This document shows, piece after piece, positions 23,442 to 35,239 of a stretch of 64,000 nucleotides of DNA. The position numbers were made by a program, and so were the translations under genes. The DNA is from Cheilinus undulatus (taxonomy: Eukaryota; Chordata; Actinopteri; Labriformes; Labridae): NCBI RefSeq assembly GCF_018320785.1, contig NC_054877.1:33750151-33814150 (forward strand), read 5' to 3'. A model generated the notes under the pieces. The model was not told the DNA's origin and did not search any database. It was given only the letters and a program-made list of their open reading frames with translations. Position 1 is the first letter of the stretch, and each line of letters begins with the position of its first letter.

Positions 23442-25236
23442 TAGGGGTGCAAGAACACACAAATTCACGGTTCGGTTCGATACGTTTTTGTCATGGTTCG
23501 ATACTTTTTTGATACAAAAACAGAGAAATTTCCATGCCTTTTTTTGCTACTTGTTTATTGAAAATTAAATGTATCTGGTGCAACTACACTGGAGATCAAA
23601 ATTAGAGAACAATTTATGAACACTTGATTTATTCTGAAATAATGTAATCTTCCTTGCTCAACATTTGAAGGATTTTTTTGTTGTGGCAATACCATGCCAC
23701 TGGAATATTGTTTTAAAACAGAGAAAGGAACTTCAACAAAAAAATAATTATTTTGTGGAAAACATAGTGATCAAAATTTAAGAACAGCAATGCCTGTAGC
23801 ACAAAGAAAGATTATAGCAAAATTTTCTGAAGGTTACGGCAGTCAAAAAGTAGTAGGAAGTGTACAGGCCTTTGCTTTGAATGACTTGAGCACATCTACA
23901 GCCACAGGATGTCACCAGTCTCTCACACTTTTTTGGTGTGATTTTGGTCCACTCTTCTTCCAGTCTCTTCCACAGTTCAGTGACTGTAGTGGGTTTATTG
24001 GCCATAACTTTGTCGCCAAGGATTTTCCAGAGGTTTTCTCTTGTGTTTAGATTAGGACTCTGGGCTGGCCATTTCAATATTTCAGTGTTTTCAGTTTCAA
24101 AGAACTGCTTTACACATTTTGCTGGTTGACATTGGGCATTGTCCTGCATGAAAATTACTGTCTGATTAGGTGATGAATGCAGGGAAGGAATCATATGTTG
24201 TCAAAGAAGGTTCACTGACTACTTATTTCACTTTGGGTTCAGTCTTTCCCCAGTTTAACGATTTACAGAATGTATTCCGTTGGATCCAAATAAATTAAAC
24301 TTGCTTTCATCACTGAAGTGAACTTTGGACCAGTTTTCTTCTGTCCACACATGTCCCTCAGCAAAGGTTAGTCTGTTTGATTCTTTCTGCTAATGAGAGG
24401 TTTGGTCACTGCTGAGTGGGCTTTCAGTCCAAATGTTCTTAAACGTCAAGACACTGTATGATGAGACAGAGTCCCTGTTCAGTGATGAACTGGCGAGCAA
24501 TTCCAGCTGCAGTGTTAAACCAATTGTCCATTGAGGTTCTCCATATTATTCTGTCCTCTCTTTTAGTTGTCTTTTGTGGACGACCGGCCTTCTTGGTGGA
24601 CTTGAATGAGTTTGTGACTTTCTAAAGATGTAATAATCTTGAAATCGCAGATTTAGAACAGCCAACTTCTCTTGCTATGGTTGACAGGGTCATCCCTTTG
24701 GTCTTCATCTGGACAACCTGCTGCTGGAGGGTTTCGGTCACTTTAGAATGGCTCACTATCTTGTGAAGTCAGTGAAAACTGGAAGTAAGACTGCAAGTTA
24801 AATAGGGTTTGTCAGATAAGTAAGGAAATTAGCACCAGGTGCCAGGCTATCACCGATTACTGGGAGGTATCTGAAAGTGTTCTCTAATTTTGATCAGTGT
24901 TCTTTTTAAATATTTCATTTAAGTTTTTTATACTGTGCTTCACATTATATGTCACACATGCAATATGCTTAAAATTCTGCTCTTTTACTCATGTCTGGAT
25001 CATTTTAAAACAGGGCAATTCAGAGAACTTGAAATGTAGGAAATTGTGGATTGTTCTCTAATTTTGATCTCCAGTGTATACCTGACACATGTTCTGCTGT
25101 GCAGAACATATCCACTGAGCACCTCGTCAGAAGTTGTTAAATATAAAATTGCGTATTGTTCGATTCATAGGGCAGACCAAACCGAGACCACTGTATTGAA
25201 TGGTTCAATAAAGATACATGTATTGTTGCACCCCTA
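23442..25236. mobile_element. Non-autonomous hAT element carrying a nested Tc1
   Basis: Termini are TAGGGGTGCAA and its exact inverted copy TTGCACCCCTA. They are flanked by ATAGCTAC at 23434-23441 and 25237-25244, a perfect 8-bp target duplication diagnostic of hAT. Without the nested Tc1 (23587-25076 plus TA) about 303 bp remain, with no transposase: a MITE. Confidence 0.9.
23587..25076 (-). mobile_element. Tc1/mariner transposon with intact termini, decayed transposase
   Basis: Begins CACTGGAGATCAAAATTA and ends with the exact inverse. The inverted match extends over about 26 bases and is flanked by TA on each side (23585-23586, 25077-25078). Subterminal relatives (GTGATCAAAATTTAAGAACA near 23768; TGTTCTCTAATTTTGATCAG near 24879) give the IR/DR layout. 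The minus strand encodes a broken transposase between about 24770 and 23875. It has the second-Asp region (FMQDNAQCQPA) and a damaged third region (WPAQSPNLNTRENLW, where family members have PDLNPIENLW). It is therefore inactive by substitution and frameshift. Confidence 0.92.
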
Positions 25237-25774
25237 ATAGCTACATAGCTCATGGCTTTAGTAGCTAGAGTTAAGCTCACAGTGCAGCTGTGTCAGCTAC
25301 ATTATCTATATAGCTACATCAGCTTTGGCTATAATTACTAATTCTGATGTTACTCAAACTAACTAAATGTAGTAATATTATTTACATAACTAGTGTAGCT
25401 ATGTTAGCTTTAGCTCAAGCTAACAAAGCTAAAGTTAGCCATTGTTTATGTAACTAGGCAACCTCTTAAACAGGCTGATACATAATTTTTTTTAAACCTT
25501 TTTCACTGTTGTATTTATGAAATGGTCTTAGTCTGTAATGTTTGCAATCTGGTTATTTCATGGATGTAACTGCAAGTCTTTGTTTACGAATAAAGTTGAA
25601 TAATAAAAAAAATTAATCTAAAACTGGAAATACGTTGCACTGGCAAATTACTGCACTTCTGTCCTGGCATCTCAAATGAATGGTCTGTGAGAGCGGCCAC
25701 CAGAGATGTACGGTCTGCAGTGAGACCGTCTGATCAGTTTAAGATTGCTAGCAGGCTAAAGCCTGATTTATGCT

Positions 25775-26100
25775 TCTGCGTTGCGTCTACGGCGTAGCTA
25801 TGTGTGCGTCGATGCTGTAGCCGTCTTCCCTGTCGCCTATGCTTCAACATTTGCAACAAGAGAATTTGTTCGTTGACATCGATGAGCTCCAACTCCAAAC
25901 ACACCTGCTCCACCTCGGTCACCATTGTTAACTGTGACCAGAAGATAAACAAGGATTTGGATTTGACCCCTCTGAAACCACACACACACACAGCCACACC
26001 GTCTGATGGCATGGCGGTGAATTGCAGAGCGACGCGTTCCCTTGAAGCAGAACTTCTAATGATCGACGGCGTCACGTCGACGGTGTAGCTTAATACTCCT
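25775..26100 (-). mobile_element. Possible PIF/Harbinger-type relic
   Basis: GC/CpG-richer island beginning TGATTTATGCTTCTGCG, a phrase I associate with a fish TIR-element family. On the minus strand the frame includes LIDVNEQILLLQMLKHRR, reminiscent of the acidic/leucine-rich then Arg-rich N-terminus of Harbinger transposases. No catalytic domain and no clear 3-bp target duplication. Confidence 0.35.
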
Positions 26101-27864
26101 ATAGTTTTAACGTCCCTGTAAAGTAAAATCGAAATCCTTGGTCTACACTCTGTAGATATGTTGGAATAAGGTTTCTGTAAACATGAAAACACTGTGATAT
26201 GATGTCATTGCCTTCATTGAAAGCTAACAGCCAGCTACATGCTGTGATTTTGTTCATTGTGAGGTAAATTTCCCAAATCTATCAGCCATGGCGACCTACA
26301 GGTCATTAATAGTATCATAACAGAGAGATCTGTACCAGAAAACAGTAAATGTAATCATTGACTTCTGTCTCTCTGCTCTGGCACAGAGCCAGGCAGCTGT
26401 GCTCTGATCAGATTTTTTTTTTAATTTGAGGGGCTCATATCTCTTGTGAGTGGGTCAGGCTTCAGCTCATTCAAACTGACACACCCATACCATCCCAGAG
26501 CAGATTTTACTACCTCATTTTTCATCATTTCGAGGCTTAATTTTTTCAACATAGAGATGTTTTTCATTACAAATTTGGCCTGGTGGTTCATAACAAAGTC
26601 ATGCAGTGAACATGAAATAACGTTTTTTTTTTTTGTAATCACTTTATGAGGACTTTAAGGAACTAGTGCTCAGAATGTACCAGTCTTTTTTTCTAATCAG
26701 AATAAGCTTTACAGGCCAGCTATGAGCAACAGTTAGCACTAATTATTACACACCAATAAAGGGAGGAACCCAATAAGATCTGACTCGAGCATGTGGGGTA
26801 GCTACATTGAAAATAGGTTGATAAAGTCCAATAATGTGGAGATTACAGCCTTTTATGTAAGGTAGAATGGAACCGTTAGCTTGGCATGCAGTAGCTTGTG
26901 TTTGGGTATGACAGTAGTAGCCTAGCTCTGCAGCTGCACACGCAGTCAACAGACAACAGCTCATGATATTTAGCTAACTGAATACCAACCACACTACCTG
27001 ATAACTAAACAGGATGATAGGAAAAGCACGATTTCCTAGCTAACGAAGACAATCTTTGACACAGTGAAGTGAAGCTAATGTGGAAGTGCAAAAGAACTGC
27101 TGTTCCCCACGGGCTGCTTGATGCTGACGTTTTCTTTTTAAATGTGTCACAGTTCAGTTGCATACCCAGAAGTGGGGAAATGTTTAAAGGGAACACAGCA
27201 GAATGAGACAGATGTTAGAAAAAGAAAAAGAAGGTGTGGTTTTCTGGTGCTGTTGAAGTCATTTGTGCCCTGTGGTTGTGTTATACAGTAGCAGACTTAT
27301 TTCATGTTGAGTTCATTTGAAAATCAAATAATGCCTCCCTTCCTCACATCATCATCAGCCATTACTTGGAGTGTTCAAAAGGCCGATCACAACCTGATCA
27401 GATGCTCCCAAAAAAGGGATGAATTTCATGAATGTTTTCACTCTTGGTCTTACCACTGAGTCCACAGTGATGGCAGACCCATAAGAAGATTCCCTGACAT
27501 CTAAGCTCCCTGACTGCTCCAGTGCAAACTGTCAGACAGGCTGAAGGCGCCATGGCAACACCAGATGTGGTCGTTAACCTAATTCATGAGCTCTGATTGA
27601 GGGTCATTCAGTGTGAGATGACATTCCATCTCATTTTTATGAACATGCAGTCTGACTGGCCTCAGACATTTCAGTGTGATCAAATGCTTCCAAAAAATGT
27701 CATTCACGTACACAGCATTCAGGATTCATACAAATAAATGTATTCTTTAGCAGCATAGCTGAAACTTTTAAGATGAACAACACAGAACAATAAACATAAA
27801 GGAAGTACAGCACAATCTGTCTTTAAACTTTCAATTTTGCATTGTACTTTGTCACTTGACAAAG
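26101..27864. other. Intergenic, nothing recognised
   Basis: Inspected on both strands. No long open frame with known motifs, no terminal repeats noticed. Confidence 0.5.
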
Positions 27865-30201
27865 GAGTGCCTATAAAAAGTATTCCCCCTAGGATGTTTT
27901 AACCATGTATTGATTTTATCCACCTTATTCCTAGCCCCCATGGTTCTTTGCATAAAATATGGGCACAACTTTCAGTCCCCTTTATCTAAATAGGACTTTG
28001 CATTGAATACGAGATGTGAAACGTGATTATCAGAGCAATTTGGACATTAAAATATGTAACTTTTGACTGCGTCACCTCAATCAGGACAATATTATTATTT
28101 CTCCACCCTCTACTAAAGAGTACAAAGTGACGACATTATCTCGGATAACCTAGACAAGCATATTTAGCTAACTTTATTAGCTTCGTATCAGAATAATAAT
28201 AATAGACGATCAGGTTTTGTTAACCATGTTCGGACACCACCTTAATAACATTTCTAGTTTGTAGGGTTGCTGAAATCCTTATTCCACCAACTAATCCCTC
28301 TTAAAATGTGGGAATTATATTGATAAAATTATTCATGACTCAAGTTGTCAGCTCCTTGGTTTGGTAAATGTCAAGTTTTGAATTAATGATGAATTAATAT
28401 TGAAAGAGTTGCATCCCAAATGCATTTAAACAGTAAATAGCATGTATAAATCACTGTTGTTAAAGACATATATATTGTATTTAACTTTGTCACATAATTA
28501 GTACCACGACTGAAGTAACAGGTACTGAGCATTACAGAAAACATTATTGAAACATTCAGCTCATTTAACTTTATTAAGTTAACAAAAATGAATTATTGTT
28601 TATTGCAGCAAATATATATATTTATTTCAGAACAACCATTGTTGACGCTAAATCACTTTAGTAAGCCCTTGGAAGAATTGCATTTTGTTATTATTGTTAG
28701 TGTACTGTACTGGAAGTTCAACCCATATTCATAGCTACAGTAGACCCCCCCAGGAATAACCTGGTATCCATCTTATTTACTTACTCACAGCTTACAATAC
28801 AAACAATGTGAACATGTGATTACAAAAATATAGCAATATTTACAGCGGTGAGTTCCTATCAAACAACTGTTGTTCATAGTTAGCATCTATCGTTAGCTGC
28901 TGTATTAAAATACGTGTATTTATGTACTTCTGCTTGAGCACTGGAAGTTTCACCCATATTCAGATTTACAGTAGCGGCCCCAGGAATAAGGTGGATAAAT
29001 CAGTCATGGTCAATGTAATTTAGCTTTTTTGACAAAAAAAAAAAAAAAAAAAGAATCCAAAAACCTCTTTAATGTCGACAGATTACTACAAAATAATTTC
29101 AATGAAATAAAAATAGAAATATGTAATGTACAATAAGAGACTGCATAAATATTCACCCCCTTCAAAGTGACTGACCTTATTCAACAGAGGTCCAGCTAAT
29201 TGGTGCTAGCACTCTCACAATTAGTGAAATGGAGATCACCTGAGTGCAGTGAATGTGTCTCAAGTGATTGTAGTATAAAGACACCTGTGTTTGGAAGGTC
29301 CAGTCACTGGTTGATCAGTATTCCTGGTTACCATTACACCATGAGAACAAAAGAACACTCCAAGCAACTCAGAGAAAAGGTTATTGAAAAGTATAAGTCG
29401 GGATTGATACAAAAAATCAAAGCCACTGAACATCCCCAGAGTTCAGTTAAATCCAACAGCAAGAAATGGAAGGCATATGGTGCATGTATAAATTTGCCTG
29501 GATCAGGCCGTCTCCACAAACTGAGTGACCGTGCAAGAAGGAGACTAATGAGGGGGCCACCAAGACACTTATAACTACACTAAAAGAGTTACAAGCTTCA
29601 GCAGCTGAGATGGGAGAGACTCTGCATACAACTGTTTCCCCTGGTTTTTCACCAGGCAAAGCTTTTTTGGAGAGTAGCAAAAAGAAAGTCACTGATGAAG
29701 AAACTCATTAAATCTGGACTAGAGTTAACCAAAAGGCATGTGGGAGACTCCATGGTCAAGTGGAAGAAAGTTCTTTGGTCTGATGAAAACAAAATCATCA
29801 GACAAGACACTATGTTTGCTGGACACCAAACACTGCACATAATCACAAACACACCATCCTCACTGTGAAGTATGGTGGTGGCAGCATCATGCTGTGGGGA
29901 TGCTTCTTGGCAGCTGGCCCTGGATAGCTTGTAAAGGTAGAGAGTAAAATAAATTAAGCAAAATATAGGAAAATCTTGGAGGAAAATCTCATTCGGTCAG
30001 CAAGAGGACTAAAGCTTGGGAGTATATTATTTTCCAGCAGGACAATGACCAAGAAAAGCCAAAACCTCAATCTAGTAGACGATTTGTGGCTGGACAAGAA
30101 AAGGGGTGTTAATCCCCAACTCTGAATACATTGACTGTGACTGATACAATCAATAACAGGGGCCAAACACTGAAGAGGGTGAATACTTGTTATAGCCACT
30201 G
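27865..30201 (+). mobile_element. Tc1/mariner transposon, split by another element
   Basis: Left terminus GTGCCTATAAAAAGTATTCC (27867-27886) is the inverted counterpart of the right terminus, GGGTGAATACTTGTTATAGC ending in CACTG at 30201 before TA. A decayed transposase starts at 29341 (MRTKEHSKQLREKVIEKY...). It keeps its HTH and the NLPGSGR-LHKLSDRARRRL stretch, then decays into frameshifted catalytic remnants up to about 30050 (for example GTATGGTGGTGGCAGCATCA). The left repeat is interrupted at 27919-28995 by an unrelated TA-inserting element. Confidence 0.85.
27919..28995. mobile_element. 1.08-kb TA-flanked inverted-repeat element nested in the Tc1 above
   Basis: Ends TCCACCTTATTCCT and AGGAATAAGGTGGA are exact 14-bp inverted repeats, each bordered by TA (27917-27918 and 28996-28997). 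The Tc1 sequence resumes directly across the gap. The right end holds a tandem copy of its own terminus: ACTGGAAGTTCAACCCATAT at about 28710 and ACTGGAAGTTTCACCCATAT at about 28940, each followed by a CCCAGGAATAA-type word. AT-rich, with no open frame of note. Confidence 0.75.
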
Positions 30202-30214
30202 TATGTTTCCTCAG

Positions 30215-30480
30215 TGGTGGGGCCACTCAATTATGGCAAAATCCTAATCAGGATTATTGTGATTGATATTGAGATCATGATTATTAAACAAGATTACTCT
30301 TTTATTTTCAAACATCTGCATCAAATGCATTCAGTAAACATAAACAATCACACACAGTAACAAGTAAAAACAAGCAAAAATGAAAATAAAGAGGAGGGGA
30401 AATATAAATGCATACAAATTAATACACATAAAATTGTAAATTTGATTGAATTAGATCAGCTATGCTTTTCAGTGGTCATT
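30215..30480. mobile_element. hAT-like MITE fragment
   Basis: CTCAATTATGGCAAAATCCT followed by AATCAGGATTATTGTGATTG resembles the left part of a common fish hAT MITE family. Its right end was not found. Confidence 0.35.
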
Positions 30481-31379
30481 TAATCTAAATGATCTTGTTT
30501 CCACCATCCTGGGAAGCCAAAATTGAAATTGAAATTTCCCAGCACTCATTAGAGGGTTATACTTTTTGTAATAGTGTGGAAAGTTATGTTTATATCATCG
30601 TACAAAAAGCTAAACCACCCAAAAAAACAGTTCAACTTTATCTGATGTGGCTGAGGAGAACTTCTTCTGGAAGTTTTGCAATGCAAAGGATGAATATCTC
30701 AAATAGTCTGAAAGATCTGATAAAATAACTGCTCTTCAGGAGGTCGCACATGGAGAAGAAAGTAATATATGTGCATGTAAAAAATTAAAAGATCGTGGAA
30801 AAGATTCACATTTTCCTTAGGATTCTTATAAGACCACCTAAAAAGTTATTCCACCATCAATATCTGAAGTCTTCCTCTTATAATTCATTAATACTTTTGT
30901 TAAAAAACAAAAATGTACTTCCCTTTGCATTTGCACAACCTTTCTTCTTCTCTATTTCTTAGAGAAAAACCGTTATCTTTATCCAGCAAATGATAGTCTG
31001 ACATAATACTGACGTGTCATTCATGACCAAGCCATTTCAAAGATTGTTGATCCTTTTGGATCCTTTTTTAATAGACAGAATAAACAGACATTTCCTCCAC
31101 GCTGCTCCACCATAGGCACACCATGCGTGCAGAACTCATGATTGATGGTATAACATTAAGACCTAGTCCACACATAGACAGGTATTTTTGAAAACTGAGG
31201 TTTACCTCCATAGTTTCCAAAATAATCTTATTCACATAAAAGATGTTCTCAAAAACATCTTGGTCCACACGAAAGCATAAAAAAACCACTGTTATGTGCT
31301 GTGAAGAGCACGCCTGCCAGCAGTCAGTCCTTCACTGTGTCGGGTGAAGCAGTTCACTTAGACAGCCTCTATGTCTTGA
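30481..31379. other. Intergenic, nothing recognised
   Basis: AT-rich, with short open frames only. Confidence 0.5.
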
Positions 31380-32115
31380 TATGAGTAGAAATAGAGGCAA
31401 TTAGAACCAAATCAAGGCATAATATACAAAAGAGAGGAGAGCAGACTTAAAAACTCTAAGATAAAATCAGGATATTTAGGAAAAAAAGCAGACAGTAAAG
31501 GACAGAAGACAAAATCACATGAAAGCAAGTCTATAAAGGTAAGTTTAAAGAAGGGATTTAAAGGAGGTGACTGATTCTGCACACCTTTAGATTGGTCCAA
31601 ATTGAGGGAAAAGACCCGATCACCTTTAGGCCTTGTTTACATGACAACGTCCTGTTTCGTTTACCGTATGCGGAAACCAGACACCAGAGAACAAAGAACC
31701 AAAGAACATGTGACCTCAACGCCCCGGAAAATGCCCACTTAGCCACACCCCCAGACGAAACGACTCTGCTAATGGCTGTCAGGTGACAACAAAGCTCATC
31801 TGCATAGCAATGGTCATCCTTTGCTATTTACTCTGACTCTTCCCCAGTCATTCTTAGAACTGAAGAAGCCTTTTGGAGATGAGACGAAACGTCGTCAAGA
31901 ATTTGCTACCAGTCCAGTTGCCTCTTTGACCAGCTTTGGATAACCATGACCTGGATGACTGAGAACCTACACAGGTATCTAACTCTGAGGGCTGGCCAAG
32001 GGTTTAAAGGTCTAGTAAGTGGCCTGGAGTCAGACCCTTAAATGCTTTAAAAATGATGAGTAACATCTTAAAATCAACTCTAAAACTAACAGGGAACCAA
32101 AGTAAAGAAAATGGG
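31380..32115. repeat. Composite of old dispersed repeats
   Basis: Segments at about 31540-31630 and 32000-32110 (TTAAATGCTTTAAAAATGAT, AAAATCAACTCTAAAACTAA) look like two halves of one widespread fish repeat. They are separated by about 370 bases containing GAAGAAGCCTTTTGGAGATG, GACGAAACGTCGTCAAGAA and ATGACCTGGATGACTGAGAA, a phrase set seen at the 3' end of another dispersed element. Family names not established. Confidence 0.4.
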
Positions 32116-32139
32116 GTGAAATAACAAGCCAAAAACTCA

Positions 32140-32485
32140 GTTTTCCTTATCCACAGAGTTTTTAAAAATCTTCACCCTGTCCTTCCTTCTCTGCTTCATG
32201 GTTCAGAGAATGAGCATGGTTTTTCTCTCTCTGAGTTTGTAAGCTGGTGTGATGATAAGAACTTTGGTCTAAATGTGACTAAAACTAGAGTTCAGAAACT
32301 CCCTGAACACTGAGCAAGTGTCACTCACAGTCAGGATGTCCAGGCTGTTGATTTTTTACAAATATCGGGGAGCTGTGTTAGACTGTAAACTAAAATTTGA
32401 CATAAACATCGACTCTCTGGAAGAGCAAAGGATGAGCCATTTGGGAGCCGAACAAGCCGACCCTTTTGAAAACTTTTAGACGATA
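32140..32485 (+). mobile_element. LINE reverse-transcriptase relic
   Basis: In translation, with frameshifts, one reads a WCDDKNFGLNVTKTR-like word, then SQDVQAVDF and a YRGAVLDCKLKF-like word. These match the order of the C-terminal reverse-transcriptase region of fish L2/Rex-type LINEs. Short and badly decayed. Confidence 0.55.
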
Positions 32486-35239
32486 AAACAAAAGGAAACT
32501 AAAGAAGGTTAATTCAATTCAAAAACAGACCAACAAATAGTAAAATCAGTGATCCCTTATTTTTACTGTTTAGACAGTTTATACCCATAGCCAACATTTA
32601 CCTGCAGGTAAAAGGTGACAGGCACTATCATCACTCTCTTCTCTTTTTCATTAAAGTCAGTGATCATACATGTAAAGATGGAGTCCCTCAACCTCCTATA
32701 CATGTTGGGTTAGGGCAACATGCTTTGCTTACAAAAATGCAAACGCTGATGAGACCAGATAAATATTTCCAAGATCAGAAAAATTCAAATGAAAGGCCTC
32801 AAACTTTATTTAAGATTTCAGTAAAGCTCCCAGTTTGTGAAAATACAAAATAAGTCACATTAGATGTTGGCTAAAACACGATGAGGGATACAGAATCACC
32901 ATGCTCTGTATTTTAAGAGAAAGTCTCCTCATGTTGAACCCTCGTAAACCATCCTGAGAATATTCTAAACATTAGACTGAAGACAGCAGCGTTAATGGCA
33001 AAGATTCTTGGAAAAATAAAAAAAGGGAAATGTGACGAGAAAAGAAGAAGCTAGAAGCATAACTCCTCTCTAATATCACTTCTAAGTGCTTTATAATTTA
33101 CATGACATTTCAAAAGGCTGCCAGAAATCACCTTTAACCTACTGAACTTTTTAGCAGCTCAAATCACAAAATATAACAGCAGAGGGGGTAGGGGGTGCTT
33201 TTTGTTCTTCCTGAAATGATCTATGCTAAAGGCTATCCATGCTAACAGTCATTTTAAGCCAACGGGACACCAAACACGACTTATCCCACCCATTTGAGAA
33301 CAGGGTTCCTTCCTTTCATTTTTGACGTTATTTAATACGCATTCAAAAAGAGAAATCAGTACCAAATAAAGAGCCATTTGGGAATCAGTGATCCGGAACT
33401 CTAAAGAGAGACTGATTTCCTATCACAAGTGAGGCTAGACTGACATTTGCTGTAAAAACAGTCGAGATGAGGGTTTACCGGGACAGCACTTTTCCAGGCC
33501 TCAGATGAAGGTCTTTAATCCATGTCCTCTGCTGTTTCTCCATGAGCTTTTACAACTTTTGTTGGCTTGAATGCGTCACTTCTTTTGGAACACAAAATTA
33601 GCTTTAGCATCTTTTTTTGCTGGCAATGTGTTGGCACTCCCACTGGAGTTCATCGGTGTTACATGACGCCATCTGCAAACAATCTATGAACAGTCCAAAA
33701 GTTGATTTCAGCACCATGGTAACATCATACCATTGTAAGAAAACATGTTAACATTTTAAAATAGGAAACATTTTACAGGATCAAGCATAAATAATTTGAT
33801 TATTTTCTTTGCTTCAATGAGTAGTGATGATTATTTAGATAGATAGTAAATTTTGCTTACCATTGCTTTAACTTAGGATAGACCATTTTCTTAATCTTCA
33901 AGGACGGCCTTGCTGAAGCAAAGGAAAGAAAACTTTCTAAAAGTCTAAATAACAAATATTGGACGAAGCCTAAGTGAAGTCAGCTATAATAATAATGATA
34001 ATCATGCATGCGCCTTTCAAAGCATTTAAGGTCACCTTACAAGAAAAGGTTAAAACAAGACAATAAGTTCACAAAACATTCACAAGTACACAATTTAGCA
34101 ATAAGTTAAAACAATGAATGAAACAGTTGACTGAAAGAAATCGGTCAGACTGGATATGCCAGTCTGAAAAGATGGGTTTAAGACAGGATTTGAAAATGGA
34201 TAGAGTTAATATGACGGATGTCTGGTGGGAGGGAGTTCCAAAGTCACTTCAGTTTTATCACTGTTGAGTTTAAGGAAGTTGTGGGGGAACCAGAATTTGA
34301 TTTCCTGTAGACATGCACAAAGGGTGGAGTGAGGTTACTGTTACTGCATCAAAATCATGTATGTGAAAGTGGTCCAAATGTGATTTGAAAGCATCAGATT
34401 TCAGTGTGACTTGTTCTGCTCAAGCTGTCATAAGTCAGTTCTGGGTTGAAAAAAAAAAAACGATTTGGGTTACTTTGGCCTGCAGTGTGATTGCAGCCTT
34501 AGTAAACTGCATCTGTTTGTCAATGTTTGCCCATTAGCATTTAACAAAGTATGACTCTGAGCTGCTGATATTTTTTTCTTATTTTGCCAAAGTATAGGCC
34601 AAGTACATTAATGTAGCTAATGCTGTTTCAGGGGAAAGTTTAGGGGGCACTGGTTTAATTTTGTTCATCCTTAGGGATAATTTATTCAGTTTTATTACCA
34701 AATGTTGATGTAATCTAGTCCATATTTACAAAAGAATCTGAAAACTACATGACAGCAGATGTAGTGAAGGTTACTCAGACTGAAGTCATGAACAGTCTGA
34801 TGTCACAACTGTGATAAATCAACTCAGTTTGTCTTATTGTGTTTGTGTGACATGTGACACTGGTTTTGTGCCTCCTATTATCTAAAAAAAAAAAAAACTC
34901 CCTGAAGGATCCTCTGACTGAAATATGTACTGATTAGATTTTGGAGGTCAGAGGCCAAGGTTGTCAGGCTGCACATCTCAAAAACGCTTCATCGATCTTA
35001 ACACTTAGCACAAACACCAACTCTTAAATTTGTAAGTCAAAGGTCAAAGCCACTGGGCCTCATGCTGCAAAGTAATATCTCAAGATCACTTTGATTTCCA
35101 GAAAAAGGCATATAACAAGGCAGTGGTTCTGCTTACCGTAGCATACTTCCTGCACAAGCACATCTATGCAAATCTGCTGCCCACAAAAAAAGTGTTGTCT
35201 GTGCAGCAGAGTGGAAATTAAAAAGCAAAGACACATACA
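32486..35239. other. Intergenic; one probable repeat piece
   Basis: Mostly unrecognised. At 33985-34260, CATGCGCCTTTCAAAGCATT, GGTCACCTTACAAGAAAAGG and TGTCTGGTGGGAGGGAGTTC look like parts of a dispersed fish repeat. No coding evidence. Confidence 0.45.

Larger units (their letters stand above)
23157..25728 (-). repeat. TAGCTA-rich inverted-repeat element, copy C, split by a nested hAT insertion
   Basis: Left end GGTCTGTATGCAGCATTCATC at 23158-23178 and right end near CGGTCTGCAGTGAGACC (25711-25727). Copy C runs in the opposite orientation to copies A and B. Its AGCTA array is interrupted at 23442-25236 by the hAT element. One 8-bp array word (ATAGCTAC) is duplicated on both sides. Confidence 0.8.

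Noticed and set aside
25734..26192. 152-codon minus-strand frame as a host gene
   Set aside because: Looks like a mobile-element N-terminus at best; no splice signals or conserved domain.
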